Shown here: in pieces, positions 1-8,077 of the stretch
How positions within the stretch are numbered: the stretch's first letter is position 1
Layout of the letters: each line of letters opens with the position of its first letter
From: Aurantimonas marina
GTDB taxonomy: Bacteria > Pseudomonadota > Alphaproteobacteria > Rhizobiales > Rhizobiaceae
Direction of reading: 5' to 3'
Assembly: GCF_017183135.1 (NCBI RefSeq)
Contig: NZ_JADDXW010000008.1
Coordinates: 62,001 to 126,000, forward strand
Length of the DNA stretch: 64,000 nucleotides
Translations under genes and position numbers: made by a program
The notes under the pieces: generated by a model
Told to the model about the DNA's origin: nothing
Databases searched by the model: none
What the model saw: the letters and a program-made list of their open reading frames with translations, nothing else

Positions 1-121
1 CGATCAGGCCGACGGTCGACAGGTCGCGCTGTCCAGCCCGGCGTGCCGGTGACCCCTCAGCCGAGCCTTCGCCGTCGCGGATCGCGTTGGCTTCAACGCT
101 GGTGACTTGCGAATTGGTCAT
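1..121 (-). CDS. livM: Branched-chain amino acid ABC transporter permease LivM, N-terminal fragment
   Basis: An ATG at 119-121 on the minus strand opens a frame that runs off the left edge, starting MTNSQVTSVEANAIRDGEG. Only about 40 residues are visible. They are polar and contain no membrane segment, as expected for the cytoplasmic N-terminus of many LivM proteins. The start lies one base beyond the stop of the LivH-type permease, so the two are almost certainly translationally coupled. LivM is the usual partner permease in this operon order. The identification rests on context, because the diagnostic membrane domain lies outside the window. Confidence 0.6.
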   Translation of the reverse strand, partial: MTNSQVTSVEANAIRDGEGSAEGSPARRAGQRDLSTVGLI

Positions 122-122
122 A

Positions 123-1010
123 TCAGGCTTCCTTCCCGAATAACCCGGCCGGGCGGACCATCAACACGATCGCCATGATGACGAAGACGACGATGTTCGA
201 GGCCTCGGGATAGAAGACCTTGGTCAGGCCCTCGAGAATGCCGAGGAGATAGCCGGAAACGATCGCCCCGAGGATCGACCCCATGCCGCCGATGACGACG
301 ACGGCGAAGACGATGATGATCAGGTTCGAGCCCATCAGCGGGCTGACCTGATAGACCGGCGCGGCGAGGACACCGGCCAGACCGGCGAGGCCCGCCCCGA
401 GGGCGTAGGTCAACGTCAAGAGCAGCGGCACGTTGACGCCGAACGCCTGGACGAGCTGGGGGTTTTCCGTCGCGGCCCTCAGATAGGCGCCAAGCTTGGT
501 CTTTTCGATCAACAGCCAGGTAGTGATGCAGATGACCAGCGAGGCGACGACGACGAAGCCGCGATAGTTCGGCAGGAACATGAAGCCGAGATTGGTGCCG
601 CCGGACAGCAGTGCCGGCGTCGCGTAGGGCTGGCCCGCCGCGCCGAAATAATAACGGAAAGTGCCTTCGATGATCAGCGCGAGGCCGAAGGTGAAGAGCA
701 GGCCGTAGAGATGGTCGAGATCATAAAGGCGCGACAGCATGGTGCGCTCGACGATGGCCGAGAGCAGCGCGACGATCAGCGGCGCCAGGATCAACGCCGG
801 CCAGAAGCCGAGGCCGGTGTAGAACAGGATCAGATAGGCGGTGAAGGCGCCGAGCATGTACTGGGCGCCATGGGCGAAGTTGATGACCCGCAGCAGCCCG
901 AAGATCACCGCGAGGCCGAGGCTGAGCAGGGCGTAGAACGAGCCGTTGATGAAGCCGATCAGGAGCTGGCCGAGCAAGGCTGGGAGCGCAATGCCGAAGA
1001 TCATGGTCAT
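123..1010 (-). CDS. livH: Branched-chain amino acid ABC transporter permease LivH
   Basis: This 295-residue inner-membrane permease has about eight hydrophobic segments. It carries family signatures near the N-terminus (LGLAVIFGLLRVINFAHGA) and near the C-terminus (VFAVVVIGGMGSILGAIVSG), the second being the loop that contacts the ATPases. Its length matches LivH. With LivM it would form the channel for branched-chain amino acids or related amides. It sits downstream of livF in a tight operon (gap of about 6 bp) and just upstream of the LivM start. The substrate cannot be fixed from sequence. Confidence 0.93.
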   Translation of the reverse strand: MTMIFGIALPALLGQLLIGFINGSFYALLSLGLAVIFGLLRVINFAHGAQYMLGAFTAYLILFYTGLGFWPALILAPLIVALLSAIVERTMLSRLYDLDHLYGLLFTFGLALIIEGTFRYYFGAAGQPYATPALLSGGTNLGFMFLPNYRGFVVVASLVICITTWLLIEKTKLGAYLRAATENPQLVQAFGVNVPLLLTLTYALGAGLAGLAGVLAAPVYQVSPLMGSNLIIIVFAVVVIGGMGSILGAIVSGYLLGILEGLTKVFYPEASNIVVFVIMAIVLMVRPAGLFGKEA

Positions 1011-1016
1011 TTGGCG

Positions 1017-1736
1017 TTATACCCCCACCACTTCATGCAGCCGGTCCATCTTGGAATCGAGTTCCGACGTCGGGAAACTCTCGAGGATATGGCCGTCCTC
1101 CATCAGAAAGAAGCGGTCGGCGACCTTCCTGGCAAAGCGGAAATTCTGCTCGACCAGAAGCAGCGTCATGCCCTGCTTCTTCAGTTCCATGAGGACGTCT
1201 CCGATGCGCTGGATGATAACCGGCGCCAGACCCTCGGTCGGTTCGTCGAGAAGAATGATCCTCACGCCGGTACGCAGGATGCGGGCGATCGCGAGCATCT
1301 GCTGCTCGCCGCCCGACAGCTTGGTGCCGGGAGAATTGCGCCGTTCGGCGAGATTGGGAAAGATCTCGTAGATCTCTTCGACACTCATGCCGCCGTCGGC
1401 GACGCGCGGAGGCAGCATGAGGTTTTCCGAGACCGACAGGGTCGCAAAGATGCCGCGTTCCTCCGGGACGTAACCGATGCCGGCATAGGCGGTCTTGTGA
1501 ACCGACACCTTCATCATGTCCTTGCCGGCGATGCGGATCGTGCCTTCCCGCTTCGGCAGAAGGTTCATGATCGCGCGCAGCGTGGTGGTCTTGCCGGCGC
1601 CGTTACGGCCGAGCAACGTGATCGTCTCGCCTTGGTGGAGATCGAGAGAGACGCCATGCAGGACATGGCTTTCACCGTACCAGCCGTGGAGGTTTTCGAC
1701 CTCGAGCAGGGGGGAGGCGCCGGACGGCTCACTCAT
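1017..1736 (-). CDS. livF: Branched-chain amino acid ABC transporter ATP-binding protein LivF
   Basis: A 239-residue ABC ATPase. It shows a Walker A motif GRNGAGKT near residue 43, the signature LSGGEQQMLAIARIL, a Walker B motif IILLDEPTEGLAP and the switch region LLVEQN. The EPTEGLAP form and the length separate LivF from LivG. It would energise the LivH/LivM channel on the cytoplasmic face. Its start overlaps the end of livG by 8 bp, which supports co-translation. All motif residues appear intact. Confidence 0.95.
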   Translation of the reverse strand: MSEPSGASPLLEVENLHGWYGESHVLHGVSLDLHQGETITLLGRNGAGKTTTLRAIMNLLPKREGTIRIAGKDMMKVSVHKTAYAGIGYVPEERGIFATLSVSENLMLPPRVADGGMSVEEIYEIFPNLAERRNSPGTKLSGGEQQMLAIARILRTGVRIILLDEPTEGLAPVIIQRIGDVLMELKKQGMTLLLVEQNFRFARKVADRFFLMEDGHILESFPTSELDSKMDRLHEVVGV

Positions 1737-2505
1737 CTTCGGTTCCCATATAGGCTTCGCGCACGCGCGGGTCGGAACTGACTGCCTCGTAGTCGCCCTC
1801 GGCGAGGGTTTCGCCGCGCGCCAGCACCGTGACGCGATCGCAGAGGTCGGCGACGACGTTGAGATTGTGCTCGACCATCAGGACCGTGCGGTCCGTGGCG
1901 ATGCGTCGGATCAGGTCGGAGATGCGGCCGATGTCCTCGACGCCCATGCCGGCCATCGGCTCGTCGAACAGAAGCACCGGCGGGTCGAGGGCAAGCGTGG
2001 TCGCGATCTCGAGCGCCCGCTTGCGGCCATAGGAAAGCTCCGCCGCGTCGAGCTCGGCATATTCGTCCAGCCCGACGGCCGCGATCAGCTCATGGGCACG
2101 GTCGTTGAGCCGGTCGAGCGCGCTGCTGGAACGCCAGAACTGCGTGCCGAGATGGGCCTTGCGCTGCAGCGCGACGCGGACATTGTCGAGGACCGTCAGA
2201 TGCGGAAACACCGCCGAGATCTGGAACGAGCGCACCAACCCCAGCCGCGCCACATCGGCGGGCTTGAGGCCGGTGATGTCCTTGCCGCGAAAGGTGATTT
2301 TGCCTTCGGTCGGGGTCAGGAACTTGGTCAAGAGGTTGAAGACGGTGGTCTTGCCGGCACCATTGGGGCCGATCAGGGCGTGGATGGTATTTTCGCGGAC
2401 GTCGAGATCGACGCCGTTCACGGCCTTGAAGCCGAAGAACTCCTTCGTGAGGCCGCGGGCGGAAAGAATCGCCTCCTGCGGGGAAACGCTCATCGGCGCA
2501 TTCAT
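1729..2505 (-). CDS. livG: Branched-chain amino acid ABC transporter ATP-binding protein LivG
   Basis: A 258-residue ABC ATPase. It has a Walker A motif GPNGAGKTTVFNLLT, the LivG-type signature LSYGRKRALEIATTLA, a Walker B motif VLLFDEPMAGM and the switch histidine in VEHNLNVV. The C-terminal sequence (EGDYEAVSSDPRVREAYMG) is typical of the LivG C-terminal segment. It partners LivF as the second ATPase. It lies 63 bp downstream of the nearer binding-protein gene and overlaps livF. Confidence 0.95.
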   Translation of the reverse strand: MNAPMSVSPQEAILSARGLTKEFFGFKAVNGVDLDVRENTIHALIGPNGAGKTTVFNLLTKFLTPTEGKITFRGKDITGLKPADVARLGLVRSFQISAVFPHLTVLDNVRVALQRKAHLGTQFWRSSSALDRLNDRAHELIAAVGLDEYAELDAAELSYGRKRALEIATTLALDPPVLLFDEPMAGMGVEDIGRISDLIRRIATDRTVLMVEHNLNVVADLCDRVTVLARGETLAEGDYEAVSSDPRVREAYMGTEDE

Positions 2506-2568
2506 CTCCTGTCGGGGTCGGGATACTGGTGGGAGGGAGCCGGCGTCGCCGAACTCCCCGTCGACGAA

Positions 2569-3798
2569 CTATTTGGCGGCGAAGCTCGCAAGGTCGCAGC
2601 CGCTATCCTCGACCGTTCCGAAGGCGACGTCTCCCGGTACGGTCGCAACCTCCTTGTACAAATCCCAAGGGCCAGTTGATTCATCCGGCGTCTTCACCTG
2701 GAAGAGATACATGTCGTAGACCATGCGGCCGTTGGCGAGGACCTTGCCCTTCTTGGCGAACAGATCCTCGACCGGCATCTCGTGAAGTTTCCTGGCCACT
2801 GCCTCGGTCTCGTCGGTGCCGGCTTCCTTGACGGCTTTCAGATATTGCAGAACGGCCGAGTACGTGCCGACATGGATCATGTTCGGCATCTTGCCGAATT
2901 TGTCCATGTAGCGCTTGGCGAAGGCGCGGTTCTCTTCACTCTGGTCCCAATACCATCCTTCGGTGAGGTTGAGGCCCTGGGCCGCCTCCGCGCCGAGCCC
3001 ATGGACTTCGGACAAAGTGAACAGCAGGGCGGCGAGCTTCTGTCCCGCCTGAACGAGGCCGAACTCGGTCGCCGCCTTGACCGCGTTCGCCGTGTCGAGA
3101 CCGGCATTGGCGAGCCCGATGACCTTGGCACCGGAACTCTGCGCCTGCAGCATGAAGGAGGAGAAGTCAGTGGTCGACAAGGGATGGCGGATGGCGCCGA
3201 GGACCTGGCCGCCATTCGCCTCGATGACCTTGGTGGCCTCACCCTGCAGGGAATCGCCGAAGGTGTAATCGGCAGTGACGAAGAACCAGCTGTCGTCGCC
3301 GCCCCTGACCAGCGAGCCGGCGGTGCCTTGCGACAAGGCGCGGGTGTTGTAGGCCCAGTGAAAACCGTAGGGACTGCACTGTCCGCCGGTGATCTCGGTG
3401 GAGCCGCCGCCGGTGGTGATGGTGATCTTCTTCTTCTCGCGCGACAGACCCTGGACGGCGAGCGCGACCGAGGATGTCGTCAGGTCCATGATGGCGTCGA
3501 CGTTCTGCACGTCATACCACTCGCGGGCGATGTTCGATCCGACATCGGCCTTGTTCTGGTGATCGGCCGAAATGAGTTCGACCGGCTTGCCGAGGACGGT
3601 GTCGCCGAAATCCTCGATAGCGAGCTCAGCCGCGGCCACGGAGCCCTGGCCAGCCGTGTCGGCGTAGACGCCCGACATATCATTGAGGATGCCGATCTTG
3701 ACGACGTCGTCCGACACGTCTTGGGCTGTTGCCGGCCAGGCGACAGCCGCAGCGAGGCTGGCGGCGAATGCTGTCGCGACGGGGCGCTTGGTCGTCAT
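2569..3798 (-). CDS. ABC transporter periplasmic substrate-binding protein (first paralogue)
   Basis: A Peripla_BP_6-type binding protein of 409 residues. I chose the ATG at 3798 because GGGAGGACC lies about 6 bases upstream, and because the protein then begins with a Sec signal peptide (MTTKRPVATAFAASLAAAVA, cleavage after PATAQ). The body starts VVKIGILNDMSGVYADTAG, the usual first strand and ligand loop. It is strongly similar along its whole length to the protein encoded at 4003-5226. Both share motifs such as KPVELISADHQNKAD/KPIELISADHQNKAD and the C-terminal EDSGCD. It probably delivers amino acids or amides to LivHMGF. The ligand is unknown. Confidence 0.9.
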   Translation of the reverse strand: MTTKRPVATAFAASLAAAVAWPATAQDVSDDVVKIGILNDMSGVYADTAGQGSVAAAELAIEDFGDTVLGKPVELISADHQNKADVGSNIAREWYDVQNVDAIMDLTTSSVALAVQGLSREKKKITITTGGGSTEITGGQCSPYGFHWAYNTRALSQGTAGSLVRGGDDSWFFVTADYTFGDSLQGEATKVIEANGGQVLGAIRHPLSTTDFSSFMLQAQSSGAKVIGLANAGLDTANAVKAATEFGLVQAGQKLAALLFTLSEVHGLGAEAAQGLNLTEGWYWDQSEENRAFAKRYMDKFGKMPNMIHVGTYSAVLQYLKAVKEAGTDETEAVARKLHEMPVEDLFAKKGKVLANGRMVYDMYLFQVKTPDESTGPWDLYKEVATVPGDVAFGTVEDSGCDLASFAAK

Positions 3799-3949
3799 GG
3801 ATCGGTCCTCCCAATGAACAAAAGCGCGGTCGCCACCTCCCCGGCGCGTCCGATGCGCATGTGCCATTGGATCGGTCGATGCGCCGGACTTCAAGCCCAA
3901 ACTTTGCCTATTTCACATAGATCTGGGCAGTCACGGCGCCCAAGCCGGC

Positions 3950-3992
3950 GCGGCCGGGAAGCAAAGTGCCGAAGCCTTGCCTCGCCGGCCGC
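3950..3992 (-). terminator. Inverted repeat after the upstream binding-protein gene
   Basis: GCGGCCGG at 3950-3957 is perfectly complementary to CCGGCCGC at 3985-3992, with a 27-base spacer. It begins 11 bp beyond the stop of the 4003-5226 gene in the transcribed direction. There is no clear T-run. It may be an mRNA-stabilising or attenuating hairpin that lets the first binding protein be made in excess over the transporter, which is common in such operons. Function is inferred from position only. Confidence 0.35.
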
Positions 3993-4002
3993 ACCAAATG
4001 CC

Positions 4003-5226
4003 TCAGTTCTTGAAGCTAGCGACGTCGCAGCCGGAGTCTTCGACTGACAGGAAGGCGTCGCTACCGGGGACGGTGGAGACTTCCTTGTAGTAATCCCATT
4101 CGCCCTTGGAATCGGCCGGTGCCTTTACCTCGAAGAGGTACATGTCATAGACCATCCGGCCATTTTCCTGCACCTTGCCGGACTTGGCGAAGACATCCTC
4201 GACGGGCATTTCATGCAACTTCGCCGCGACCGCATCGGTGGCGTCGGTGCCAGCGGCCTCGACCGCCTTGAGATACTGGGTCACGGCCGAATACGTGCCG
4301 GCCTGGACCATGTTCGGACGACGCTGGGTCTGTTCCATGAAGCGATCAGCGAATTCGCGGTTCTCGTCGCTCTGATCCCAATACCAACCTTCGGTGAGGT
4401 TCAGTCCCTGGGAGGCCTCGAGCCCGAGGCCATGGACCTCGGCCAGCGTGAAGAGCAGGCCAGCGAGCTTCTGCCCGGCCTGCACGATACCGAACTCCGC
4501 GGCACCCTTGATGGCATTGGCCGTATCAAGGCCGGCATTGGCAAGGCCAATGACCTTGGCACCCGAACTCTGGGCCTGGAGGAGGAAGGAGGAGAAGTCG
4601 GTGGTGCCGAGCGGGTGACGAACAGCGCCGAGGACTTCGCCGCCATTTTCCTTGACGAAGTTTCCGGTCTGCTCCTCCAGCGAGTAGCCGAAGGCGTAGT
4701 CGGCGGTGAGGAAGAACCAGCTGTCGCCGCCAGCCTTAACCAGCGCGCCGCCGGTCCCGACGGCCAGGGCGTGAGTGTCGTATACCCAGTGGAACCCGTA
4801 AGGGCTGCACTGCTTGCCGGTCAGTTCGGTGGTCGCCGCGCCGGTTGTAATGGTGATCTTCTGCTTCTCGCGCGACAGCCCCTGGACGGCGAGGGCGACC
4901 GACGACGTCGTCAGCTCCATGATGGCGTCGACATTCTGCACGTCGTACCATTCGCGGGCGATGTTGGAGGCGATGTCGGCTTTATTCTGATGGTCGGCCG
5001 AGATGAGTTCGATCGGCTTGCCGAGAACCTCGCCACCGAAATCCTCGATGGCCATCTTTGCCGCCGTGACCGACGATTGACCGCCGAAATCGGCATAGAC
5101 GCCGGACTGGTCGTTCAGGATGCCGATCTTCACCACGTCATTGGAGATTTCCTGCGCGCCCACACTGGCCGGCACAAGCGCGGCGGCTGCGACGGAGCCT
5201 GCAAGCAGCAATTTCATCATGCGCAT
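4003..5226 (-). CDS. ABC transporter periplasmic substrate-binding protein (second paralogue)
   Basis: A 407-residue Peripla_BP_6 protein. The ATG at 5226 is preferred because GGGAGGATT lies about 6 bases upstream, and because it opens directly on a signal peptide (MRMMKLLLAGSVAAAALVPA, cleavage near VGAQE). The mature protein begins VVKIGILNDQSGVYADFGG. It is a clear paralogue of the gene at 2569-3798, so the pair reflects a local duplication. It is the first gene of the minus-strand operon and therefore nearest the promoter. The two proteins may bind different ligands while sharing one channel. Confidence 0.9.
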   Translation of the reverse strand: MRMMKLLLAGSVAAAALVPASVGAQEISNDVVKIGILNDQSGVYADFGGQSSVTAAKMAIEDFGGEVLGKPIELISADHQNKADIASNIAREWYDVQNVDAIMELTTSSVALAVQGLSREKQKITITTGAATTELTGKQCSPYGFHWVYDTHALAVGTGGALVKAGGDSWFFLTADYAFGYSLEEQTGNFVKENGGEVLGAVRHPLGTTDFSSFLLQAQSSGAKVIGLANAGLDTANAIKGAAEFGIVQAGQKLAGLLFTLAEVHGLGLEASQGLNLTEGWYWDQSDENREFADRFMEQTQRRPNMVQAGTYSAVTQYLKAVEAAGTDATDAVAAKLHEMPVEDVFAKSGKVQENGRMVYDMYLFEVKAPADSKGEWDYYKEVSTVPGSDAFLSVEDSGCDVASFKN

Positions 5227-5383
5227 TTCGATAATCCTCCCACATAAAACGCAAACAATCAGGCCAGCCGGAGGCGGAGCCGGCAGCAATAACCTGACCT
5301 TGCGGTTGGATGTCGTTGTGAAGCAGCGAGAGGAGCCCTGTCAAGGAATGCCGATGGCCGTCATCTAAGCCGTTCGTCGTAGA

Positions 5384-5851
5384 TCAAGAGCAGGCTGGGC
5401 GTTGGAGCTGTCGCGGTGGTCGGTTGCCTGATTCGCGGGCGGACGCGCGGCGGAAGCGTTGATTTCTGGAACGGCCGGACCCGGGGGACATCTCTTCTCG
5501 CGCGTGCCAGGGGCGGCTGCCCTCCAGCCATTGCGCAAGGCGCATGACCGCCATGTGCCGGTTGATATCGTAGCGCGGATCGCGACGACGGGCGAGGCGC
5601 GCCAGCAGGCCGAGTTCGCCGCGGAGCCTGACGCGCAAGGAAGCCGATTCCGCTTCGGGGAGACTGGCGGCGTCATCCATGGCCACGGCGTCGGACAGAG
5701 ACTTCCGCTTGAGGCCGAACCGGCGCAGCAGCATCGCGAGTTCAAGCCGGGAAAGATCGCGCTGCGCCTCTCGCCGCCGAGCCTCGGCATGGCGGCGGGC
5801 GGCTTGTTCGAGCGCCGCCGTGAGAGGGGAAAGGTCGAGATGTCTGGCCAT
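5384..5851 (-). CDS. Conserved hypothetical protein, helical and arginine-rich
   Basis: A 155-residue cytoplasmic protein with no signal peptide or membrane segment. I chose the ATG at 5851, which has CGGAG about 8 bases upstream, over a TTG at 5878. The first 110 residues look strongly helical (LTAALEQAARRHAEARRREA). They include RFGLKRKSLSDAVAMDD, which resembles a helix-turn-helix-like stretch, and then RDPRYDINRHMAVMRLAQWL. The last 35 residues are low-complexity and basic. It is divergent from the DnaA-like gene at 6062 across an AT-rich region. I recall similar small proteins in rhizobia but know no function. Confidence 0.6.
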   Translation of the reverse strand: MARHLDLSPLTAALEQAARRHAEARRREAQRDLSRLELAMLLRRFGLKRKSLSDAVAMDDAASLPEAESASLRVRLRGELGLLARLARRRDPRYDINRHMAVMRLAQWLEGSRPWHAREEMSPGSGRSRNQRFRRASARESGNRPPRQLQRPACS

Positions 5852-5943
5852 GCGGACGCTCCGGTGAGTGGTCCGCAAAGAGTCCGGCAGTTATGCGTAT
5901 GGGGGATAAAATCCTTTAAATGGAGTTAGTGAAATCGTTTGTG

Positions 5944-6006
5944 GACGCTCTGAATACAGCAATTTTGAGCGTCATTGCGAAATAAAATAGGAATTATTTC
6001 CCCTAT
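5944..6006. promoter_or_regulatory. AT-rich divergent control region with two inverted repeats
   Basis: The 5852-6061 gap is markedly more AT-rich than its surroundings and separates divergent genes. Two inverted repeats are visible. GACGCTC (5944-5950) and GAGCGTC (5967-5973) are perfect 7-bp arms about two helical turns apart. ATAGG (5987-5991) and CCTAT (6002-6006) enclose GGAATTATTTCC. They lie 55-118 bp upstream of the DnaA-domain-IV gene. These look like operators, possibly autoregulatory, but no binding protein can be assigned from sequence. Confidence 0.4.
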
Positions 6007-6061
6007 CGATAGCCGTGGCTTAAGACGGATGGTCATGGCCAGCAGGAGGAGGTGAAACGCG

Positions 6062-6523
6062 ATGCAATCCATATCCCCAGACCGGGTTTCCGCCCGACCG
6101 GGCCACTGGGCACCCGTCGCGTGCGGCGAGGCCGACCCGGTGGAAGCCGAGGCAGGCCCCATCATCGAGACCGATCGCCAGGCAGTTGCGCGGACCTGCC
6201 GGCTGGCAAGGGAAATCGCCGGTGCCTTCTTCGCCATCCCCGTCCGGGAAATCGAGCAGCCCGGCCGGGCGATCGCCAGCGTCTGCGAGGCCCGGCACGT
6301 CGCCATGTATCTGGTCCATGTTGTCTTCCAGATTCCACTCTCCGCGATGGCCGAGGGGTTCGGGCGTGACCGCACGACAATCGCCTATGCCGTTCGCCGC
6401 ATCGAGGATCGACGCGACGATCAGGCGTTCGATGCCGCCGTCGAACGCTTGGAGGGCCTCGCGCACGCGGTCCGTGCGGCGCTCAACGCATGCGAGCACG
6501 GATGTGTGCGGGGAGTCACCTGA
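6062..6523 (+). CDS. Stand-alone DnaA domain IV (DNA-binding) protein
   Basis: A 153-residue protein with an AGGAGGAGG ribosome binding site. Residues about 70-118 match the C-terminal DNA-binding domain of the replication initiator DnaA. RHVAMYLVHVV corresponds to the basic-loop helix, and FGRDRTTIAYAVRRIED to the DnaA signature (canonical FGGRDHTTVLHACRKIE). The His of the canonical DHTT motif, a base-contacting residue in E. coli DnaA, is Arg104 here. There is no AAA+ ATPase domain. It probably binds DNA as a regulator rather than acting as an initiator. Its stop overlaps the start of the DUF6456 gene (TGATG), so the two are translationally coupled. Confidence 0.8.
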   Translation: MQSISPDRVSARPGHWAPVACGEADPVEAEAGPIIETDRQAVARTCRLAREIAGAFFAIPVREIEQPGRAIASVCEARHVAMYLVHVVFQIPLSAMAEGFGRDRTTIAYAVRRIEDRRDDQAFDAAVERLEGLAHAVRAALNACEHGCVRGVT

Positions 6524-7023
6524 TGGCGGCGTTTGCAAGCCACAATCCGAACGAGTCCCCTTTGGCCCGGCTGGCCCAGCGACGCGGCAAGGGCGGCGAA
6601 CCGTTCCTGGCCGAAGCGGAGACGCTGGCCGGGGAACGGCTGCGGGTCGATTTCACGCGCGGTCAGTTACTGCCCGGAATCACGCAACGTTGGGATGCCC
6701 AGCCCCGGGAAAAGGGGAGCCGGCGCGGCGCGGACGATTTGTCGGATTCGGCGATCGACGCGCGGCAACGGGTCGATGCGGCGATCAAGGCCGTCGGGCC
6801 GGAACTCGCGGGCGTTCTCCTCGACATTTGCTGCTTCCTGAAGGGACTGGAAACCGTCGAGCGGGAACGGCAATGGCCAGCGCGCTCCGCCAAACTTCTG
6901 CTGAAAGCAGGCCTTGGCGTCCTGGCTCGCCATTACGGGCTGGCCGGGGCCGCCCGGTCCGCTTCTTCGCGCATCCGGCGATGGGGAACGGAGGATTACC
7001 GCCCATCGATCAATGGCCGGTGA
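6523..7023 (+). CDS. DUF6456 domain-containing protein
   Basis: A 166-residue protein starting at the ATG that overlaps the previous stop (TGATG), with GGGAG 7-8 bases upstream. The core (SPLARLAQRRGKGGEPFLAE, then GERLRVDFTRGQLLPGITQRW and GPELAGVLLDICCFLKGLE, ending ARSAKLLLKAGLGVLARHYG) matches the family called DUF6456, as I remember it from rhizobial genomes. The function is unknown. The C-terminal half resembles phage-like regulators in tone, with a WPxRSAK helix. Coupling to a DNA-binding partner suggests a joint regulatory role; that is inference. A faint tail of basic residues closes the protein. Confidence 0.7.
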   Translation: MAAFASHNPNESPLARLAQRRGKGGEPFLAEAETLAGERLRVDFTRGQLLPGITQRWDAQPREKGSRRGADDLSDSAIDARQRVDAAIKAVGPELAGVLLDICCFLKGLETVERERQWPARSAKLLLKAGLGVLARHYGLAGAARSASSRIRRWGTEDYRPSINGR

Positions 7024-7058
7024 CTATCCGCGCCCAGCGAAACGAACAGCGGCGCGGT

Positions 7059-7481
7059 TCAGGCGGCGGCGAGAGCCTGCCGCGCATCGTCCTTGATTCG
7101 GGCGACCATCGAACGGAGGCCGTTGGAGCGTTGCGGCGTCAAATGGTCCTGCAGCCCCAGACGCGCGAACGTCGCCTCGGCATCGGCCTCCAAGATCTCG
7201 GGCGCGGTGCGACCGGAGAAAAGCGCAAGGGCCACGGCGACGAGTCCGCGAACGATATGGGCGTCTGATTCGCCGAGAAACGTCAGATGCGGCGGGCTCG
7301 CCTCGTCGGTGCGGCTGATCAGCCAGACCTGACTGACGCAGCCGCGGACCTTATTGGCGTCGTTGATCTCAGTCTCCGGCATCGCCGGCAACGATCGCCC
7401 GAGTTCGATCAGATACCGGTACCGATCTTCCCAATCGTCGAGAAACTCGAAATCGGCGGTGATGTCTTCGATCGTCGGCAT
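7059..7481 (-). CDS. sufE: SufE family cysteine desulfuration protein
   Basis: A 140-residue cytoplasmic protein matching SufE along its full length. The N-terminus (DDWEDRYRYLIELGRSLP) and the motif NKVRGCVSQVW, with the persulfide-accepting Cys48, are diagnostic. SufE takes sulfur from the desulfurase SufS and passes it to the SufBCD scaffold for Fe-S cluster assembly. GGGAGAAAGC lies just upstream of the ATG. No other suf genes are in the window, so this is a detached copy. It converges with DUF6456, with about 35 bp between stops. Confidence 0.93.
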   Translation of the reverse strand: MPTIEDITADFEFLDDWEDRYRYLIELGRSLPAMPETEINDANKVRGCVSQVWLISRTDEASPPHLTFLGESDAHIVRGLVAVALALFSGRTAPEILEADAEATFARLGLQDHLTPQRSNGLRSMVARIKDDARQALAAA

Positions 7482-7555
7482 GCTTTCTCCCGATCGGCCT
7501 TAAGTACCGTCCTTGTCGGGCGGCACACTCGATATAAGGCTACGGGATGCCGATG

Positions 7556-8077
7556 TCAGGTGCGGGGGGCCGAACGCGGGACCGGCAGACGCGACAGCGG
7601 CCCGGGTCCGGGAATCGAGCCGGGGGGGAGCAAGGTATGCCGCGCGTTCGCCGGCCCATTGAGGCGCGGCATGGCGACAGGCTGGCTCGTCGCCGCCGTT
7701 GTGCGCGACGATGCTGACGACAGGGCGCGGCCGACCGCGCCGGTGACTATCGCGTCCGGATAGGGTGAGGGCGGGATCGTCGCCGAATTCCCGGAGGCGG
7801 GACTGCCATCTTGCTCGGTCTCGATGAAATTGTAGGCGAGGGCAATTCCGTCTCCGATCCGCTCCCCAGCGAACCGGGCGAGATCGCCACCGGCATCGCA
7901 CGCTGCCGGTGCCCGGTCGCAAAAGTTCGACAGATCGGCGATCGCCGCCTGGGCGCCCGCAAAGGTGGAAAAGATGTCGATCTGGCTTTCGCGGGTCTCT
8001 TCGACCTGGCCGTCGCCTGGGAGAAGCATCGCCACGATGCCTAAGAAGAACGCTGATTTCAGAACGAAACGGATCAT
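7556..8077 (-). CDS. DUF5330 family membrane-anchored protein
   Basis: I placed the start at the ATG at 8077 (MIRFVLKSAFFLGIVAMLLP), which gives a 173-residue protein with one N-terminal hydrophobic anchor or signal segment. The conserved core (FAGAQAAIADLSNFCDRAPAACDAGG) with two cysteines fits DUF5330. The C-terminal 90 residues are low-complexity and Ser/Pro/Ala-rich and may be poorly conserved. The function is unknown; the position between sufE and a DivJ/PleC-type kinase agrees with my memory of rhizobial gene order. An upstream in-frame ATG at 8167 would add 30 basic residues and is less likely. Confidence 0.7.
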   Translation of the reverse strand: MIRFVLKSAFFLGIVAMLLPGDGQVEETRESQIDIFSTFAGAQAAIADLSNFCDRAPAACDAGGDLARFAGERIGDGIALAYNFIETEQDGSPASGNSATIPPSPYPDAIVTGAVGRALSSASSRTTAATSQPVAMPRLNGPANARHTLLPPGSIPGPGPLSRLPVPRSAPRT

